From the NCBI RefSeq assembly GCF_016793595.1, contig NZ_JAEULY010000001.1, positions 39,899 to 103,898 on the forward strand: 64,000 nucleotides of DNA, given 5' to 3'. Made by a program: the position numbers and the translations under genes. Shown here in pieces: positions 33,931-44,293 of the stretch. Position 1 is the stretch's first letter. The number at the start of each line of letters is the position of its first letter. The notes beneath the pieces were generated by a model. That model had not been told where the DNA came from. It was given only the letters and a program-made list of their open reading frames with translations, and ran no database searches. This DNA is from Phreatobacter sp. Its GTDB lineage: Bacteria > Pseudomonadota > Alphaproteobacteria > Rhizobiales > Phreatobacteraceae.

Positions 33931-35007
33931 TCAGGCGACGGCCTTCATCGCCTCGGCGATGTCCGGTAGCAGGCGCTCGGTCGCTTCCTCGCCGAGGGCG
34001 ATGGCGTCGGCCGCGCGGTGGAACTCGAACAGGCCGAGGCGCGACAGGCGCGGGCCGATCAGCACATTCGGCGGGTCGCCGGCAAGGCGCGTGCGCGCGA
34101 TCCGCTCCTGGCTGGCGTTGAAGGCCTTGGCCATGACCGTCGGGATGCCCGGTGAGCGGGCGATGGCGATGCGCGGATCGATGGCGCCGATCTGAGGCAG
34201 GTCGTCCAGCGTTGGCCGCCGCAGCGCGCGGCCCAGCCCCCGGCCGAGGCCCCTGCCGATGCCCCGCCCGATACCCTTGCCGAGATTGACCACGGCCCTG
34301 ACGCGCGGCCGGCGCTCGACCAGCGGCATTTCCTCGTCTTCCGGGCTGGTGCCATGGTCCTGGATGACCGTGGCGCGGCCGAGCGCGTCGGCGTTGAGGC
34401 TGACCGCGATCACCATGCGCGCGCCGAGGGCGCGGGTGACGGAGACGGGCACGGGGTTGGACAGGGCGCCGTCCATCAGCCAGCGGCCACCAATGCGCAC
34501 GGGCGGCAGGATGCCGGGGAGGGCATAGGAGGCGCGCAGCGCGGTCATCAGCCGGCCGCGCGTGAGCCAGATCTCATGGCCGGTGCCGATCTCTGTCGCG
34601 ATCGCCGCAAAGGCGATGGGGAGATCCTCGATACGGGTCTCGCCGACCTCGCGCTCAAGAAGCTGCGCGACCCGCGAGCCGCCCATCAGTCCGCCGCCGG
34701 AGATGGCGATATCGACCAGCGAGATGACGTCGCGGCGCTTCAGGGACAGGGCCCAGTCTGCCAGCGTGTCGAAGCGGCCGGCGGCATAGAGGCCGCCGAC
34801 CAGCGCTCCGATCGAGGTGCCGGCGATGATGTCGGGCTCGTAGCCGGCACGGACCAGCGCCCGGAGCACGCCGATATGGGCAAGGCCACGCGCGGCGCCG
34901 CCGCCCAGCGCGAGACCGATCGTCGGGCGTGGCGGCGGGGCCGGTTCCGGCTTCTCGCCTTCAGCAATGTCCGGTTCCGCGGCGCGCCGGCGCTTCAGCC
35001 TCAGCAT
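33931..35007 (-). CDS. Patatin-like phospholipase (RssA type)
   Basis: The protein has 358 residues from the ATG at 35007. The patatin fold shows the oxyanion motif LALGGGAARGLAHIGVLRAL at about 31-50, the nucleophile in AGTSIGALVGGLYAAG at about 61-76, and the Asp of the dyad in LMDGALSNPVP near 190. A Gly/Arg-rich stretch (RGIGRGLGRGLGRAL) follows later. It starts four bases after hisI stops, so the two genes share a transcript. The link to histidine synthesis is unexplained. Confidence 0.87.
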   Translation of the reverse strand: MLRLKRRRAAEPDIAEGEKPEPAPPPRPTIGLALGGGAARGLAHIGVLRALVRAGYEPDIIAGTSIGALVGGLYAAGRFDTLADWALSLKRRDVISLVDIAISGGGLMGGSRVAQLLEREVGETRIEDLPIAFAAIATEIGTGHEIWLTRGRLMTALRASYALPGILPPVRIGGRWLMDGALSNPVPVSVTRALGARMVIAVSLNADALGRATVIQDHGTSPEDEEMPLVERRPRVRAVVNLGKGIGRGIGRGLGRGLGRALRRPTLDDLPQIGAIDPRIAIARSPGIPTVMAKAFNASQERIARTRLAGDPPNVLIGPRLSRLGLFEFHRAADAIALGEEATERLLPDIAEAMKAVA

Positions 35008-35011
35008 GGGG

Positions 35012-35464
35012 CTAGCCGAAAGCCGGACGCAGCCGCTCGGCGTCGCGCGGCTCCAGCCTGACGTTGCCCGGCGCGCTGCCGGTGGGGATCGCGCGGTAGA
35101 AACAGGTCTTCCGGCCGGTATGGCAGGAGCCGCCATCGCCGCCGACCTTCACCTTCAGCCAGACGGCGTCCTGGTCGCAATCGATGCGCATCTCCACCAC
35201 GGTCTGGATCTGACCGGATGTGTCGCCCTTGTGCCAGAGCGCCTTGCGGGAGCGCGACCAGTAGTGCGCCTCGCCGGTCTCGACGGTTTTCCACAGGGCC
35301 TCGGAATTCATGTGGGCAACCATCAGAAGGTCCCCCGTCTCCGCATCGCTGGTGACCGCCGTGATCAGGCCATCGGCGCCGAAGCGCGGCGACAGGATGT
35401 CGCCTTCCTCAAGGTCCGCCTTGGTTCCGGGAGAAGGGAAGCTCGGGGGGCATTCGGCGCACAT
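35012..35464 (-). CDS. hisI: Phosphoribosyl-AMP cyclohydrolase
   Basis: The protein has 150 residues. HisI opens the purine ring of PR-AMP in histidine synthesis. The conserved blocks are [18 protein letters not shown], the metal site DCDQDA and the signature [17 protein letters not shown] with its two Cys. HisE is not fused and is not adjacent. The other his genes are not in the window. The patatin gene follows directly. Confidence 0.95.
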   Translation of the reverse strand: MCAECPPSFPSPGTKADLEEGDILSPRFGADGLITAVTSDAETGDLLMVAHMNSEALWKTVETGEAHYWSRSRKALWHKGDTSGQIQTVVEMRIDCDQDAVWLKVKVGGDGGSCHTGRKTCFYRAIPTGSAPGNVRLEPRDAERLRPAFG

Positions 35465-35630
35465 GGCGGCTTTCCTGACATCGGCGTGTCAAGCCTTCTA
35501 CAGCGCGCCGCTGGCGAAGCCAAAGGGCGGAAGTGCCCCGCCACCTCCGCGTCAAGGTTAACGAAACCTTCCGCTCGTCCGGCCCCTGGCCGGCGCGGTA
35601 GTCATGCTTCTCCACCTGTCCGGAGGCCCC

Positions 35631-35981
35631 ATGAGCGACGCGACCGACAGCCGCCAGCGCGACTTCTTCGCAGCCTCGGCCGTGGCCGACCAGACCGAGC
35701 TCAAGGCCCATGCGGCGCTCTATGCCGCGCGGGAGGCCGCGTCCTCGCCCGCCGCCCCGGAGCCGGAGGTCGTGACGGCTCGTCCCCGTGTCATCCGGCA
35801 GGGCGGCGCGGCGGCGGTGAGAACCGTCCGCGAGCGGCTGGTGGCCGAGCACCGGGCCGTGGTGGTGGAGGCCGGCCCGCGCTTCGGCGGGGGCATTCCG
35901 AAATCGTCGATCCTGAAGATCAGGCTCTCGGACCTGCCGAAACTGCTCCAGCCCGGCCGCGACACCGACCGGCTCACCTGA
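35631..35981 (+). CDS. Conserved hypothetical soluble protein
   Basis: The protein has 116 residues from the ATG preceded by GGAGG. It is Ala/Arg/Val-rich with no signal peptide or membrane segment. The middle part has VRTVRERLVAEHRAVVVEAGPRFGGG and the end has LKIRLSDLPKLL. Length and composition suggest a real gene, supported by the clear ribosome site, but I do not recognise the family. It precedes gatC by 70 bases. Confidence 0.5.
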   Translation: MSDATDSRQRDFFAASAVADQTELKAHAALYAAREAASSPAAPEPEVVTARPRVIRQGGAAAVRTVRERLVAEHRAVVVEAGPRFGGGIPKSSILKIRLSDLPKLLQPGRDTDRLT

Positions 35982-36051
35982 TCCGGTTGCGGCGCAAAAG
36001 CGGCGGATGCTATGAGGCCCGGTCCAGTTTTCTTGTCCGGGTGATTTCCGC

Positions 36052-36339
36052 ATGTCCGTCGATCAGGCGACCGTCCGGCGCATCGCGCATCTCGCGCGCA
36101 TCGCCGTGACCGAGGAGGAGGTGCCCCACCTCCAGGGCGAGCTCAACGCGATCCTTGCCTTCGTCGAGCAGCTCAACGAGGTCGACGTGTCAGGCGTCGA
36201 GCCGATGACCTCGGTCACGCCAATGGCGATGAAGAAGCGCCAGGACGTGGTGAGCGATGGCGGCATTGCCGACGACGTCGTCGCCAATGCGCCCCAGCAC
36301 GAGGGCCATTTCTTCGCCGTTCCCAAGGTCGTGGAGTGA
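36052..36339 (+). CDS. gatC: Aspartyl/glutamyl-tRNA amidotransferase subunit C
   Basis: The protein has 95 residues. [49 protein letters not shown] is the typical GatC start, and [27 protein letters not shown] is the typical end. GatC links GatA and GatB in the complex that converts Glu-tRNA(Gln) to Gln-tRNA(Gln), which alphaproteobacteria need in the absence of GlnRS. It is separated from gatA by five bases. Confidence 0.97.
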   Translation: MSVDQATVRRIAHLARIAVTEEEVPHLQGELNAILAFVEQLNEVDVSGVEPMTSVTPMAMKKRQDVVSDGGIADDVVANAPQHEGHFFAVPKVVE

Positions 36340-36344
36340 CCGCC

Positions 36345-37838
36345 ATGACCAAGTCCGCATCCGACCTGACGACCCTGACCATCGCCGAGGCCCACGAGGG
36401 CCTGACGAAGAAGTCTTTCTCGGCCACCGATCTCGCCAAATCCTATCTCGCGGCCATGGAGAAGGGTCGCAAGCTCAACGCCTATGTACTGGAGACGCCG
36501 GAGAAGGCGCTGGCCATGGCCGCGGCGTCCGATGCGCGCATTGCGAAGGGCGAGATCGGCCCGCTGGAGGGCATTCCGATCGGGGTCAAGGACCTGTTCT
36601 GCACCAAGGGCACGCGGACCACGGCCTGCTCGAACATTCTCGGCAATTTCGTGCCGCCCTACGAGTCGACGGTGACGTCGAACCTCTGGCGCGACGGCGC
36701 GGTGATGCTCGGCAAGCTCAACAACGACGAGTTCGCCATGGGCTCGTCCAACGAGACCAGCTGCTTCCCCGGCCCGATCAACCCGTGGCGGCGCGACGGC
36801 GACAACAAGGCGCTGGTGCCCGGCGGTTCGTCCGGCGGCTCGTCCGCGGCGGTCGCGGCGATGCTCTGCGCCGGCGCGACGGCAACGGATACCGGCGGCT
36901 CGATCCGCCAGCCGGCGGCGCTCACCGGCACGGTCGGCATCAAGCCGACCTATGGCCGTGTTTCCCGCTGGGGCATCGTCGCCTTCGCCTCGTCGTTGGA
37001 TCAGGCCGGCCCGATCGCGCGCGACGTGAAGGATGCGGCCATGCTGCTGCGCTCTTTCGCCGGCCCGGATGCCAAGGACACGACCTGCGTCGACCGGCCG
37101 GTACCGGATTATGTCGCGGCGGTCGGCAAGTCGGTGCGCGACATGACCATCGGCATCCCGAAGGAATACCGGATCGAGGGCATGCCGCCCGAGATCCAGA
37201 AGCTCTGGGACGACGGCGCGCGGATCCTGAAGGAGGCCGGCGCCAATATCGTCGAGATCTCGCTGCCGCATACGAAATATGCCCTGCCGGCCTATTACAT
37301 CGTCGCGCCGGCCGAGGCCTCCTCCAACCTCGCTCGCTATGACGGCGTGCGCTACGGCCTGCGCGAACCCGGCAAGGACATCGTCGACCTCTACGAGAAG
37401 ACCCGCGCCAAGGGCTTCGGCAAGGAGGTCAAGCGGCGCATCATGATCGGCACCTATGTGCTCTCCGCCGGCTATTACGACGCCTATTACGTGCGGGCGC
37501 AGAAGCTGCGGACGCTGATCAAGCAGGATTTCGAGCAGGCCTATGCCTCGGGCGTCGATGCGATCCTGACGCCCTCGACGCCGTCGGCCGCCTTCGGCAT
37601 CGGCGAGAAGGGCTCGGCCGACCCGGTCGAGATGTACCTGCAGGACGTATTCACGGTGACCGTGAACATGGCGGGCCTGCCGGGCATCGCCGTGCCTGCC
37701 GGGCTCGACCCGCAGGGCCTGCCGCTCGGGCTCCAGCTCATCGGCCGCGCCTTCGACGAGGAGACGCTGTTCTCGCTGGCCAGCGTCATCGAGACGGAGA
37801 AGGGCCGCTTCCCCGTCACCGAGCGCTGGTGGGGGTAA
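36345..37838 (+). CDS. gatA: Aspartyl/glutamyl-tRNA amidotransferase subunit A
   Basis: The protein has 497 residues. The amidase triad is in place: Lys in [11 protein letters not shown], cis-Ser in [13 protein letters not shown], and the Ser nucleophile in [16 protein letters not shown]. GatA releases ammonia from glutamine for GatB. The ATG at 36345 follows GGAG; a GTG at 36336 overlaps gatC. gatB lies 1.8 kb downstream, after a sigma/anti-sigma pair. Confidence 0.97.
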   Translation: MTKSASDLTTLTIAEAHEGLTKKSFSATDLAKSYLAAMEKGRKLNAYVLETPEKALAMAAASDARIAKGEIGPLEGIPIGVKDLFCTKGTRTTACSNILGNFVPPYESTVTSNLWRDGAVMLGKLNNDEFAMGSSNETSCFPGPINPWRRDGDNKALVPGGSSGGSSAAVAAMLCAGATATDTGGSIRQPAALTGTVGIKPTYGRVSRWGIVAFASSLDQAGPIARDVKDAAMLLRSFAGPDAKDTTCVDRPVPDYVAAVGKSVRDMTIGIPKEYRIEGMPPEIQKLWDDGARILKEAGANIVEISLPHTKYALPAYYIVAPAEASSNLARYDGVRYGLREPGKDIVDLYEKTRAKGFGKEVKRRIMIGTYVLSAGYYDAYYVRAQKLRTLIKQDFEQAYASGVDAILTPSTPSAAFGIGEKGSADPVEMYLQDVFTVTVNMAGLPGIAVPAGLDPQGLPLGLQLIGRAFDEETLFSLASVIETEKGRFPVTERWWG

Positions 37839-37846
37839 GAAGCGCC

Positions 37847-38059
37847 ATGCTGGTCTCCCGCGCCGTCGCCATTGCGTGCCTGACGGTGTTCGGGTGGCTG
37901 CTCTGGGCGCTGACCATGCTGCTGGTCGTCTACATCGCCATGGGCTGGCGGTCGGGCGATCCGAATTTCAAGCTCACCTATCTCGCCGTGATGGCCGCCG
38001 GCGCTTTCGCCGGCGGGTTCCTCTGCCGCCACCTCGCGCGGCGGATCGAGGGCCTCTGA
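37847..38059 (+). CDS. Small two-span membrane protein
   Basis: The protein has 70 residues. Two hydrophobic segments, VAIACLTVFGWLLWALTMLLVVYIAMGW and LTYLAVMAAGAFAGGFLCRHLARR, flank a short polar loop. It starts eight bases after gatA and is probably cotranscribed with it. The family is not recognised. A hairpin CCCTCGC/GCGAGGG lies just after the stop at about 38072-38090, without a T-run. Confidence 0.6.
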   Translation: MLVSRAVAIACLTVFGWLLWALTMLLVVYIAMGWRSGDPNFKLTYLAVMAAGAFAGGFLCRHLARRIEGL

Positions 38060-38304
38060 GCCAGAAGCGACCCTCGCATTCGCGCGAGGGCCGTCCCCGG
38101 AGCCGGTACGCGACGGGAGGCGCAGTCCTCCGGCCCCTGGGCGGAGGAGGCGTCCGCCCATGACCGATACCCGGGGGTGCGACCATTCGGACGCAGCAAC
38201 GTCGTGCATCTGTCGTATCGTCAGGCTTCGGCGCGTTCCGGCCTGCATCCAAACTCGCAACGGCCGGTGTAGTCGCGAAAGACAGCATGGTCTCGGGAGG
38301 CTCC

Positions 38305-38844
38305 ATGGCAACTGTCGCCACCGATCTGAAGGACGCGCTGGCACGCTGCGGCCGGGGCGAGAAGGCGGCCCTGCGGGTGATCTACGAGTCCGAATGCCCG
38401 GCAATGATCGGAGTTGCGCTGCGCATCGTGAAGCGCCGCGAACTCGCCGAGGAGGTCGTGCAGGAGGCCTATGTGAAGATCTGGCGGAACGCCCACCGCT
38501 ACGATCCCGAACTCGGGCCCCCGAAGGCGTGGCTCTATGCCATCGTCCGCAATCAGGCGCTTAACGTGCTGCGCGACGGCCGCCGCGAGGATCTCGTCGA
38601 CGAGGTGCCCGAGGATCTGGGCTCGGCGGTCGAAGCCTATCAGGCGATCGAGCGCCTGCCGGATGCCAGCGCCCTCAGGCGCTGTCTCGACGGGCTGGAG
38701 CCGCGCCGGCGCGCCAGCCTGGTCATGGCCTATGTCGACGGCTTCTCCCACGGCGAGATCGCCGGCCGGCTGGCCGTGCCGCTCGGTACCGTGAAGGCGT
38801 GGATCAGACGGTCGCTCGTGGCGCTGAAGGAGTGCATGGGATGA
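38305..38844 (+). CDS. ECF sigma factor of the RskA-paired (SigK-like) type
   Basis: The protein has 179 residues from the ATG preceded by GGGAGG. Region 2 has [49 protein letters not shown]. Region 4 has [45 protein letters not shown]. The stop overlaps the anti-sigma start in ATGA, a standard sigma/anti-sigma pair. The target regulon and signal are unknown. Confidence 0.9.
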   Translation: MATVATDLKDALARCGRGEKAALRVIYESECPAMIGVALRIVKRRELAEEVVQEAYVKIWRNAHRYDPELGPPKAWLYAIVRNQALNVLRDGRREDLVDEVPEDLGSAVEAYQAIERLPDASALRRCLDGLEPRRRASLVMAYVDGFSHGEIAGRLAVPLGTVKAWIRRSLVALKECMG

Positions 38845-39545
38845 CGCACGACCTGATCGCGACGGCCGGGGAATATGTCGCCGGCCTGATGACACCGGAG
38901 GAGCTGGAAGCCTTCGAACGGCGGATCGCGACCGATGCCGAGGCGCGCCGGGCCGTTGCCGACTGGCGGGAGAAGCTGGTGGCGCTCGACGAGACGGCGA
39001 CGCCGGCCGCACCGTCCGAGAGCCTCTGGCCGCGCATCGAGGCGGCGATCGGGAAGGTTCTGCCTGCCGCCGCCGATCGACAGAGCTGGCTGGGCAGGGT
39101 CTGGGCGGATGTGTCGGCGCTGCGCTTCGCGGCGCTGGCGGGCGCCGCGGCGGCGCTGCTGCTCGCTGTGGTGATAGTGACGCGGCCTTTCAGCACGGCG
39201 CCGCAGCCGGTGGTCGTCGCCGTGCTCAATGCCCCCAACACCAGCGACGCCGGCGCCATCGTCGAGGCCTATGCGGACGGGCGCATCCGCGTCGTGCCGT
39301 TGCGTGCCATTCCGGTGCCGGAAGGCCGCGTGCTGCAGGTCTGGACCCTGTGGGACCGGCAGGTCGGCCCGCGCTCGGTCGGCCTGATGCCGGTCGTGCG
39401 GCAGAGCGACTACCGCACGAGCGGCATGCCGCGCCCCGTCGACAGCCAGCTCTACGAGATCACGCTGGAGCCGACCGGCGGCTCGCCGACGGGGCGGCCG
39501 ACCGGGCCGATCCTCTATGTCGGCCGGGGTTCGGCACCGCTGTGA
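38841..39545 (+). CDS. RskA-type anti-sigma factor
   Basis: The protein has 234 residues. The cytosolic anti-sigma part begins [28 protein letters not shown]. One membrane segment, [21 protein letters not shown], lies at about 94-114. An extracytoplasmic RskA domain follows, with [22 protein letters not shown] and [25 protein letters not shown]. It should hold the preceding sigma factor at the membrane until proteolysis. The start overlaps the sigma stop. Confidence 0.88.
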   Translation: MTHDLIATAGEYVAGLMTPEELEAFERRIATDAEARRAVADWREKLVALDETATPAAPSESLWPRIEAAIGKVLPAAADRQSWLGRVWADVSALRFAALAGAAAALLLAVVIVTRPFSTAPQPVVVAVLNAPNTSDAGAIVEAYADGRIRVVPLRAIPVPEGRVLQVWTLWDRQVGPRSVGLMPVVRQSDYRTSGMPRPVDSQLYEITLEPTGGSPTGRPTGPILYVGRGSAPL

Positions 39546-39640
39546 TGCAGGGGCAGGGCAGCCGTCGCCGGCGACCCGCCCTTGCCGTAGCGCCGCTCAT
39601 TGGCTACCCAAGCCGATCCCATTCACGTCCGGGCCCGCCC

Positions 39641-41128
39641 ATGACCGCTCATGCCAATCCGAAAAACCTCATCCCCGGCGCCACCGGCGACTGGGAGGTG
39701 GTGATCGGCCTCGAAATCCATGCGCAGGTGGCGTCCAACGCCAAGCTGTTCTCGGGGGCTGCGGTCGGCTTCGGCGCGCCGGAGAACAGCCAGGTCAGCC
39801 TCGTCGACGCGGCCATGCCCGGCATGCTGCCCGTCATCAATGAGGAATGCGTGCGGCAGGCGATCCGCACCGGCCTCGGTCTGAAGGCGAAGATCAACTA
39901 TCGCTCGGTCTTCGACCGGAAGAACTATTTCTATCCGGACCTGCCGCAGGGCTACCAGATCAGCCAGTACAAGAGCCCGATCGTCGGCGAGGGCGAGGTG
40001 ACGGTGGACCTGTCGCCGACCGAGAGCTTCACGGTCGGCATCGAGCGCCTGCACCTTGAACAGGATGCCGGCAAGTCGATCCACGATCAGAGCCCGACGC
40101 TGTCCTATATCGACCTGAATCGTTCGGGCACCGCGCTGATGGAGATCGTCTCCAAGCCGGACATGCGCTCGGCCGACGAGGCCAAGGCCTATGTCACCAA
40201 GCTGCGCACGATCCTGCGCTATCTCGGCACCTGCGACGGCGACATGGAGAAGGGCAACCTGCGCGCCGACGTCAACGTCTCCGTGCGCAAGCCGGGCGAT
40301 GCCTTCGGGACGCGCTGCGAGATCAAGAACGTCAACTCGATCCGCTTCATCGGGCAGGCCATCGACTACGAGGCGCGCCGCCAGATCGGCATCATCGAGG
40401 ACGGCGGCAAGATCAATCAGGAAACCCGCCTGTTCGACGCCGGCAAGGGCGAGACGCGCTCGATGCGCTCGAAGGAAGAAGCGCACGACTACCGCTATTT
40501 CCCCGACCCCGACCTCCTGCCGCTCGAATTCGACCAGGCCTATGTCGATGATCTCGCCGGGCATCTCTCCGAATTGCCGGACGCCAAGAAGGCAAGGCTG
40601 ATCGCGCAGTACGGCCTCACCCCTTATGACGCCTCCATCCTCGTGCTGGAAAAGGAGAGCGCCGACTATTTCGAGGCCGTGGCAAGTCCTGCTGGAAAAC
40701 CTGGCCGCGACGGCAAGCAGGCGGCGAACTGGGTTATCAACGAGCTGTTCGGCCGCCTGAACAAGGAAGGCCGCGACGTGACGGCCTCGCCGGTCGCGCC
40801 GGCGCAGATCGGCGGCATCATCGATCTGATCCAGGCCGGCACCATCTCCGGCAAGCTCGCCAAGGACCTGTTCGAGATCGTCTTCACCGAGGGCGGCGAC
40901 CCCGCCGAGATCGTCGAAGCTCGTGGCATGAAGCAGGTCACCGACACCGGCGCCATCGAGAAGGTGATCGACGAGGTGATCGCGGCCAATCCCGACAAGG
41001 TCGAGCAGGCCAAGGCGAAGCCCACCATGCTCGGCTGGTTCGTTGGTCAGGTGATGAAGGCGTCCGGCGGCAAGGCCAATCCGGGCGCGGTCAACGAGAT
41101 CCTCAAAGCCAAGCTCGGCATCGAATAG
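39641..41128 (+). CDS. gatB: Aspartyl/glutamyl-tRNA amidotransferase subunit B
   Basis: The protein has 495 residues. The start at 39641 gives [24 protein letters not shown]. The conserved stretches [53 protein letters not shown], and [13 protein letters not shown] are present, and the C-terminal YqeY-like tail ends near [16 protein letters not shown]. GatB binds tRNA and phosphorylates the mischarged Glu. It is parted from gatCA by a membrane protein and a sigma/anti-sigma pair. Confidence 0.97.
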   Translation: MTAHANPKNLIPGATGDWEVVIGLEIHAQVASNAKLFSGAAVGFGAPENSQVSLVDAAMPGMLPVINEECVRQAIRTGLGLKAKINYRSVFDRKNYFYPDLPQGYQISQYKSPIVGEGEVTVDLSPTESFTVGIERLHLEQDAGKSIHDQSPTLSYIDLNRSGTALMEIVSKPDMRSADEAKAYVTKLRTILRYLGTCDGDMEKGNLRADVNVSVRKPGDAFGTRCEIKNVNSIRFIGQAIDYEARRQIGIIEDGGKINQETRLFDAGKGETRSMRSKEEAHDYRYFPDPDLLPLEFDQAYVDDLAGHLSELPDAKKARLIAQYGLTPYDASILVLEKESADYFEAVASPAGKPGRDGKQAANWVINELFGRLNKEGRDVTASPVAPAQIGGIIDLIQAGTISGKLAKDLFEIVFTEGGDPAEIVEARGMKQVTDTGAIEKVIDEVIAANPDKVEQAKAKPTMLGWFVGQVMKASGGKANPGAVNEILKAKLGIE

Positions 41129-41275
41129 CCGCCACGCGACGGCCGGACCCGTCTCCCTGTCCGCGGAATGGCAGCAACGGCGTTTTCTCCCGTTGCGGCC
41201 ATGGGGAACAATCGTCTTCCATGCGCCTCCGATATGAACGGACCATCCAGAGCGATGGCCCATGGGAGGACGACG

Positions 41276-41911
41276 ATGGCGAAGCGTTTCACGCTCAATG
41301 GTTCCTGGGTCTCGGGGCCGACCTACAAGGTCGGCCTCATGCTGAGCCTCTGCGGCGAGGATTTCGCCTACAATTCCATCAATCTGCGCGCGATGGAGCA
41401 CAAGTCGGACGCCTATCTGGCCAAAAACCGCTTCGGACAGGTGCCGGCGCTGGAAGACGGCAAGGCCGGCTTCTCGCTCTGCCAGTCGGCCTCGATCCTC
41501 GAATATCTCGCTGTCGAACTCGGCAAGTTCCAGGGCGACGGCAAGCTCGACCTGATCCGCGCCCGTGAATGGATGTTCTGGGACTTCGACCGCCTTGCGC
41601 CGCCGATCTACCGTTCGCGCGCCCAGCGCTTCGGCATCCGCAACTACAATCAGTCGACCATGGAGATGTATTTCGCCGACGGCACCGCCGGGCTCAAGGC
41701 CGTCGAGGGCGCGCTGGTCAATGCCGACTGGCTGGTCGGCCAGACCCCGACCATCGCCGATATCGATGTCTATGGCGTCGTCGCCTATGCGCCGCAGGCG
41801 GGCTTCGGGCTGGACGGCTATCCCGCCATTGCCGCGTGGATGAAGCGCATCGAGGCGCTGCCGGGCTTCGGACCTGTGACCAGCCTCCTGCCGCAGGCGA
41901 GCCGGCCGTGA
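41276..41911 (+). CDS. Glutathione S-transferase family protein
   Basis: The protein has 211 residues from the ATG with GGGAGGA upstream. The thioredoxin-like half has SGPTYKVGLMLSLCGEDF and FGQVPALEDGKAGFSLCQSASILEYLA; the cis-Pro and the Ser of the QSASI site (normally ESxAI) are visible. The helical half has WLVGQTPTIADIDVYGVVAYA. The glutathione-dependent substrate is unknown. The stop overlaps the start of the GNAT gene (TGATG). Confidence 0.88.
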   Translation: MAKRFTLNGSWVSGPTYKVGLMLSLCGEDFAYNSINLRAMEHKSDAYLAKNRFGQVPALEDGKAGFSLCQSASILEYLAVELGKFQGDGKLDLIRAREWMFWDFDRLAPPIYRSRAQRFGIRNYNQSTMEMYFADGTAGLKAVEGALVNADWLVGQTPTIADIDVYGVVAYAPQAGFGLDGYPAIAAWMKRIEALPGFGPVTSLLPQASRP

Positions 41912-42381
41912 TGCGGACGGCCGTCGTTCGCCCCGCGACGGCGGCCGACGCGCCGCGCATCGCGGCGCTGATCGCCATGGGCCATGCCTCCGCGCCCATG
42001 GATGCGGAAGCGGCCGAGGCCGAGGGGCGTCATCCCGCCTATGCGGCCGCCTTCGCCCGCGTGGCAGCCTCCGGGGCGAACCACCTGTTTGTTGCCGAGC
42101 AGGCGGGCAGGGTCGTTGGCACCTATCAGCTCACCGCGCTGCCGGGGATCGCCGAGCGCGGTCGCACGCGCGGCAAGATCGAGAGCGTCCATGTCGATCC
42201 GGGGCTACGCGGCTCCGGCGTCGGCGCGGCGATGATGCGCCATGCCGTCGCCGAGGCGCGCGCTCTCGGCATCGGTCTCCTGGAACTGTCATCCAGCAAG
42301 AGCCGAAAGGACGCGCATCGTTTCTACGAGCGGCTTGGCTTCGCCCGAAGCCACGAAGGCTTCAAGATGGCGCTGGACTGA
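41911..42381 (+). CDS. GNAT family N-acetyltransferase
   Basis: The protein has 156 residues. VRPATAADAPRIAALIAMGH begins the fold. Acetyl-CoA motif A is ESVHVDPGLRGSGVGAAMMRHAVAEARALGI, with the R/Q-x-x-G-x-G/A loop as RGSGVG. ELSSSKSRKDAHRFYERLGF is the C-terminal signature. The acceptor is unknown. Its start overlaps the GST stop, so translation is coupled. Confidence 0.9.
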   Translation: MRTAVVRPATAADAPRIAALIAMGHASAPMDAEAAEAEGRHPAYAAAFARVAASGANHLFVAEQAGRVVGTYQLTALPGIAERGRTRGKIESVHVDPGLRGSGVGAAMMRHAVAEARALGIGLLELSSSKSRKDAHRFYERLGFARSHEGFKMALD

Positions 42382-42387
42382 CGGGTT

Positions 42388-42687
42388 TCAGCCGCGCGAG
42401 CGGCGGGCCCGGCATTCCGGCAGGAAGCTGCGCCAGGTCTTGCCCTGCGCCTGCAGGGCCGCCCTGTTGCCGCGCCATTCCGCGCCGCAGTCGCGCATCA
42501 GCTGGTCGTTGCGGAGCTGCGCCGCCGAGCGCGGCCGGCGCGTCGTGGTCGTGCCGGCGGCCGGCGTCGTCTGCGACGCGGATGCCGCCGAGCCGCTGCG
42601 TGCGCGCGTTTGCGTGGTCGACTGTGCCGCGGCAACGTCGATGGTGAGAACAAGTGCGGCGGCGGCCGCGAGCCAGTGCAGTTTCAT
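42388..42687 (-). CDS. Small secreted Cys-pair protein (PsiF-like)
   Basis: The protein has 99 residues. A signal peptide ends near AAAQ, a Thr/Ser/Ala-rich linker runs to about residue 52, and then comes RNDQLMRDCGAEWRGNRAALQAQGKTWRSFLPECRARR. The pattern C-x2-EW-x-n-G-x-TW-x-F-x3-C is a small exported domain resembling PsiF repeats. Function is unknown. It is convergent with the GNAT gene. Confidence 0.6.
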   Translation of the reverse strand: MKLHWLAAAAALVLTIDVAAAQSTTQTRARSGSAASASQTTPAAGTTTTRRPRSAAQLRNDQLMRDCGAEWRGNRAALQAQGKTWRSFLPECRARRSRG

Positions 42688-42913
42688 GAGACGATCCTCC
42701 CTCGATCCGCGCGAATATCGCGCCCGGTTGCCGAACGGGCGATGAACGCCGGTGGGTTGCAGTCTGTCCCGTCCCCGCGCGCCTGCAAATGAGGCATTGC
42801 ACGGATGGAAGGGCGGAGGGCTTGGCCACGCCGCCCGGCGTGCTAGCCTCCGGCTCCGCGACCCGCCGGCATCGAGGCTGTTCCGTCGCGGAAGGAACGT
42901 CCGGAGATCCTAC

Positions 42914-43615
42914 ATGTCGCAGCGCCCGATCGATCTGCACTACTGGCCGACGCCGAATGGCTGGAAGATCACGATCATGCTGGAGGAGTGCGGGCTGCCC
43001 TACAATGTGATCACCGTGAATATCGGCAAGGGCGACCAGTTCAAGCCGGACTTCCTGAAGATCGCGCCGAACAACCGCATGCCGGCCATCGTCGATCCCG
43101 ACGGGCCGGGCGGCGAGCCGATCTCGGTCTTCGAGTCCGGCGCCATCCTCATGTATCTCGGCCGCAAGACCGGCCAGTTCTACCCGCAGGACGAGCGCAA
43201 GCGCGTCGCGGTCGAGGAATGGCTGATGTGGCAGATGGCCGGGTTCGGGCCCATGCTCGGCCAGACCCACCATTTCCGCATCTACGCGCCGGAAAAGCTC
43301 GACTATGCGATCAACCGCTACACCAACGAGGCGAACCGCCTCTACGGCGTGCTCAACCGCCGCCTCGAGGGGCGCGACTACATCTGCGACGACTACACGA
43401 TCGCCGATATTGCCTGCATCGGCTGGGCCAAGGCCTGGGAGCGGCAGGGGCAGGACATCAACGATTTCCCGAATGTGAAAGCGTGGCTCGAGCGTATGCT
43501 CGCCCGTCCGGCCGTTCAGCGCGGTCTCGCGGTCAACAAGGCGGATCGCAATCCGAACCAGCTGCGCGACGATCCGGCCGCGCAGGCGGTATTGTTCGGG
43601 CAGAAGGCGCGCTGA
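42914..43615 (+). CDS. yfcG: Nu-class glutathione S-transferase (YfcG/YghU type)
   Basis: The protein has 233 residues. The start IDLHYWPTPNGWKITIMLEECGLPY has the TPNG site that contacts two glutathiones in nu-class enzymes. NNRMPAIVDPDGPGG and VFESGAILMYLGRKTGQF follow, and DYTIADIACIGWAKAW is in the helical half. Nu-class proteins reduce disulfides of glutathione and organic peroxides. GGAGAT precedes the ATG. Confidence 0.88.
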   Translation: MSQRPIDLHYWPTPNGWKITIMLEECGLPYNVITVNIGKGDQFKPDFLKIAPNNRMPAIVDPDGPGGEPISVFESGAILMYLGRKTGQFYPQDERKRVAVEEWLMWQMAGFGPMLGQTHHFRIYAPEKLDYAINRYTNEANRLYGVLNRRLEGRDYICDDYTIADIACIGWAKAWERQGQDINDFPNVKAWLERMLARPAVQRGLAVNKADRNPNQLRDDPAAQAVLFGQKAR

Positions 43616-43671
43616 TCCGGCTGCCGGGCTTTGAGAAGGGCGGCCGCGAGCCGCCCTTGTCGTTTCAGGCC

Positions 43672-44079
43672 TCAGTTCACCCGCGTCCAGGTCTGCGAGC
43701 GGCAGATCATGCCACCGAGGACGCAGCCCGAGAGCGACATGGAATTGGCCGACGGCATCGTCATCCGGCCATTGTAGGTCTTGCCGTCCTGGAAGTTGTA
43801 GAGCGTGCCCTGCCAGGCGTTCGGGCCATTGGGGCGCATGGTGATCATGCGCACGCCCGCAAGCGCGCGCGTGCGCAGCGAGGCGTTCTCGTTCTTTTCG
43901 TCGGTCGTCTGGCCGCGCACCGAGACGATGGTGCCGCAGATCTGGCCGCCGCAATCGGCGAAGCGCACGCGGGTATCGCCGGACTGGCTGACGAAGGTGC
44001 CGGTCGGGCTCTGGGCCAGAACCGGGCCGGCGGCCAGGACGAGAGCGAGCGCCGCGCCGGCAAGGGCGATGGTCTTCAT
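43672..44079 (-). CDS. DUF2147 domain secreted protein
   Basis: The protein has 135 residues. GGAGGAAA precedes the ATG at 44079. A signal peptide ends at VLAQ. The mature domain has GTFVSQSGDTRVRFADCGGQICGTIVSV, then GKTYNGRMTM and LSGCVLGGMICRSQTWTRV, the DUF2147 layout with two Cys pairs. The family is exported and of unknown function. Confidence 0.85.
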   Translation of the reverse strand: MKTIALAGAALALVLAAGPVLAQSPTGTFVSQSGDTRVRFADCGGQICGTIVSVRGQTTDEKNENASLRTRALAGVRMITMRPNGPNAWQGTLYNFQDGKTYNGRMTMPSANSMSLSGCVLGGMICRSQTWTRVN

Positions 44080-44293
44080 GGGATTTCCTCCACGGCGCGT
44101 CGGTGGCAAGCGCGCCTTGCCAGCAATGTCGCGCGGCCCGCGCCGGCCGTCCAGTGCCGGTGGGGCACGCATGCTTAAGGCTGACGTAGCGTTAATCGAT
44201 CGTTGACCCTTGGGAAGCACACTGCCGCGAAAGAGGTAGCCGGCGGACGCCCTGTCTTTTTCTACCGTGCTGCTGCGTGATCGGAGGTCGCCC

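Noticed and set aside
41174..41196. GCAACGG/CCGTTGC hairpin after gatB as a terminator
   Set aside because: The seven-base stem has no T-run on the plus strand. It is too weak to list as a feature.
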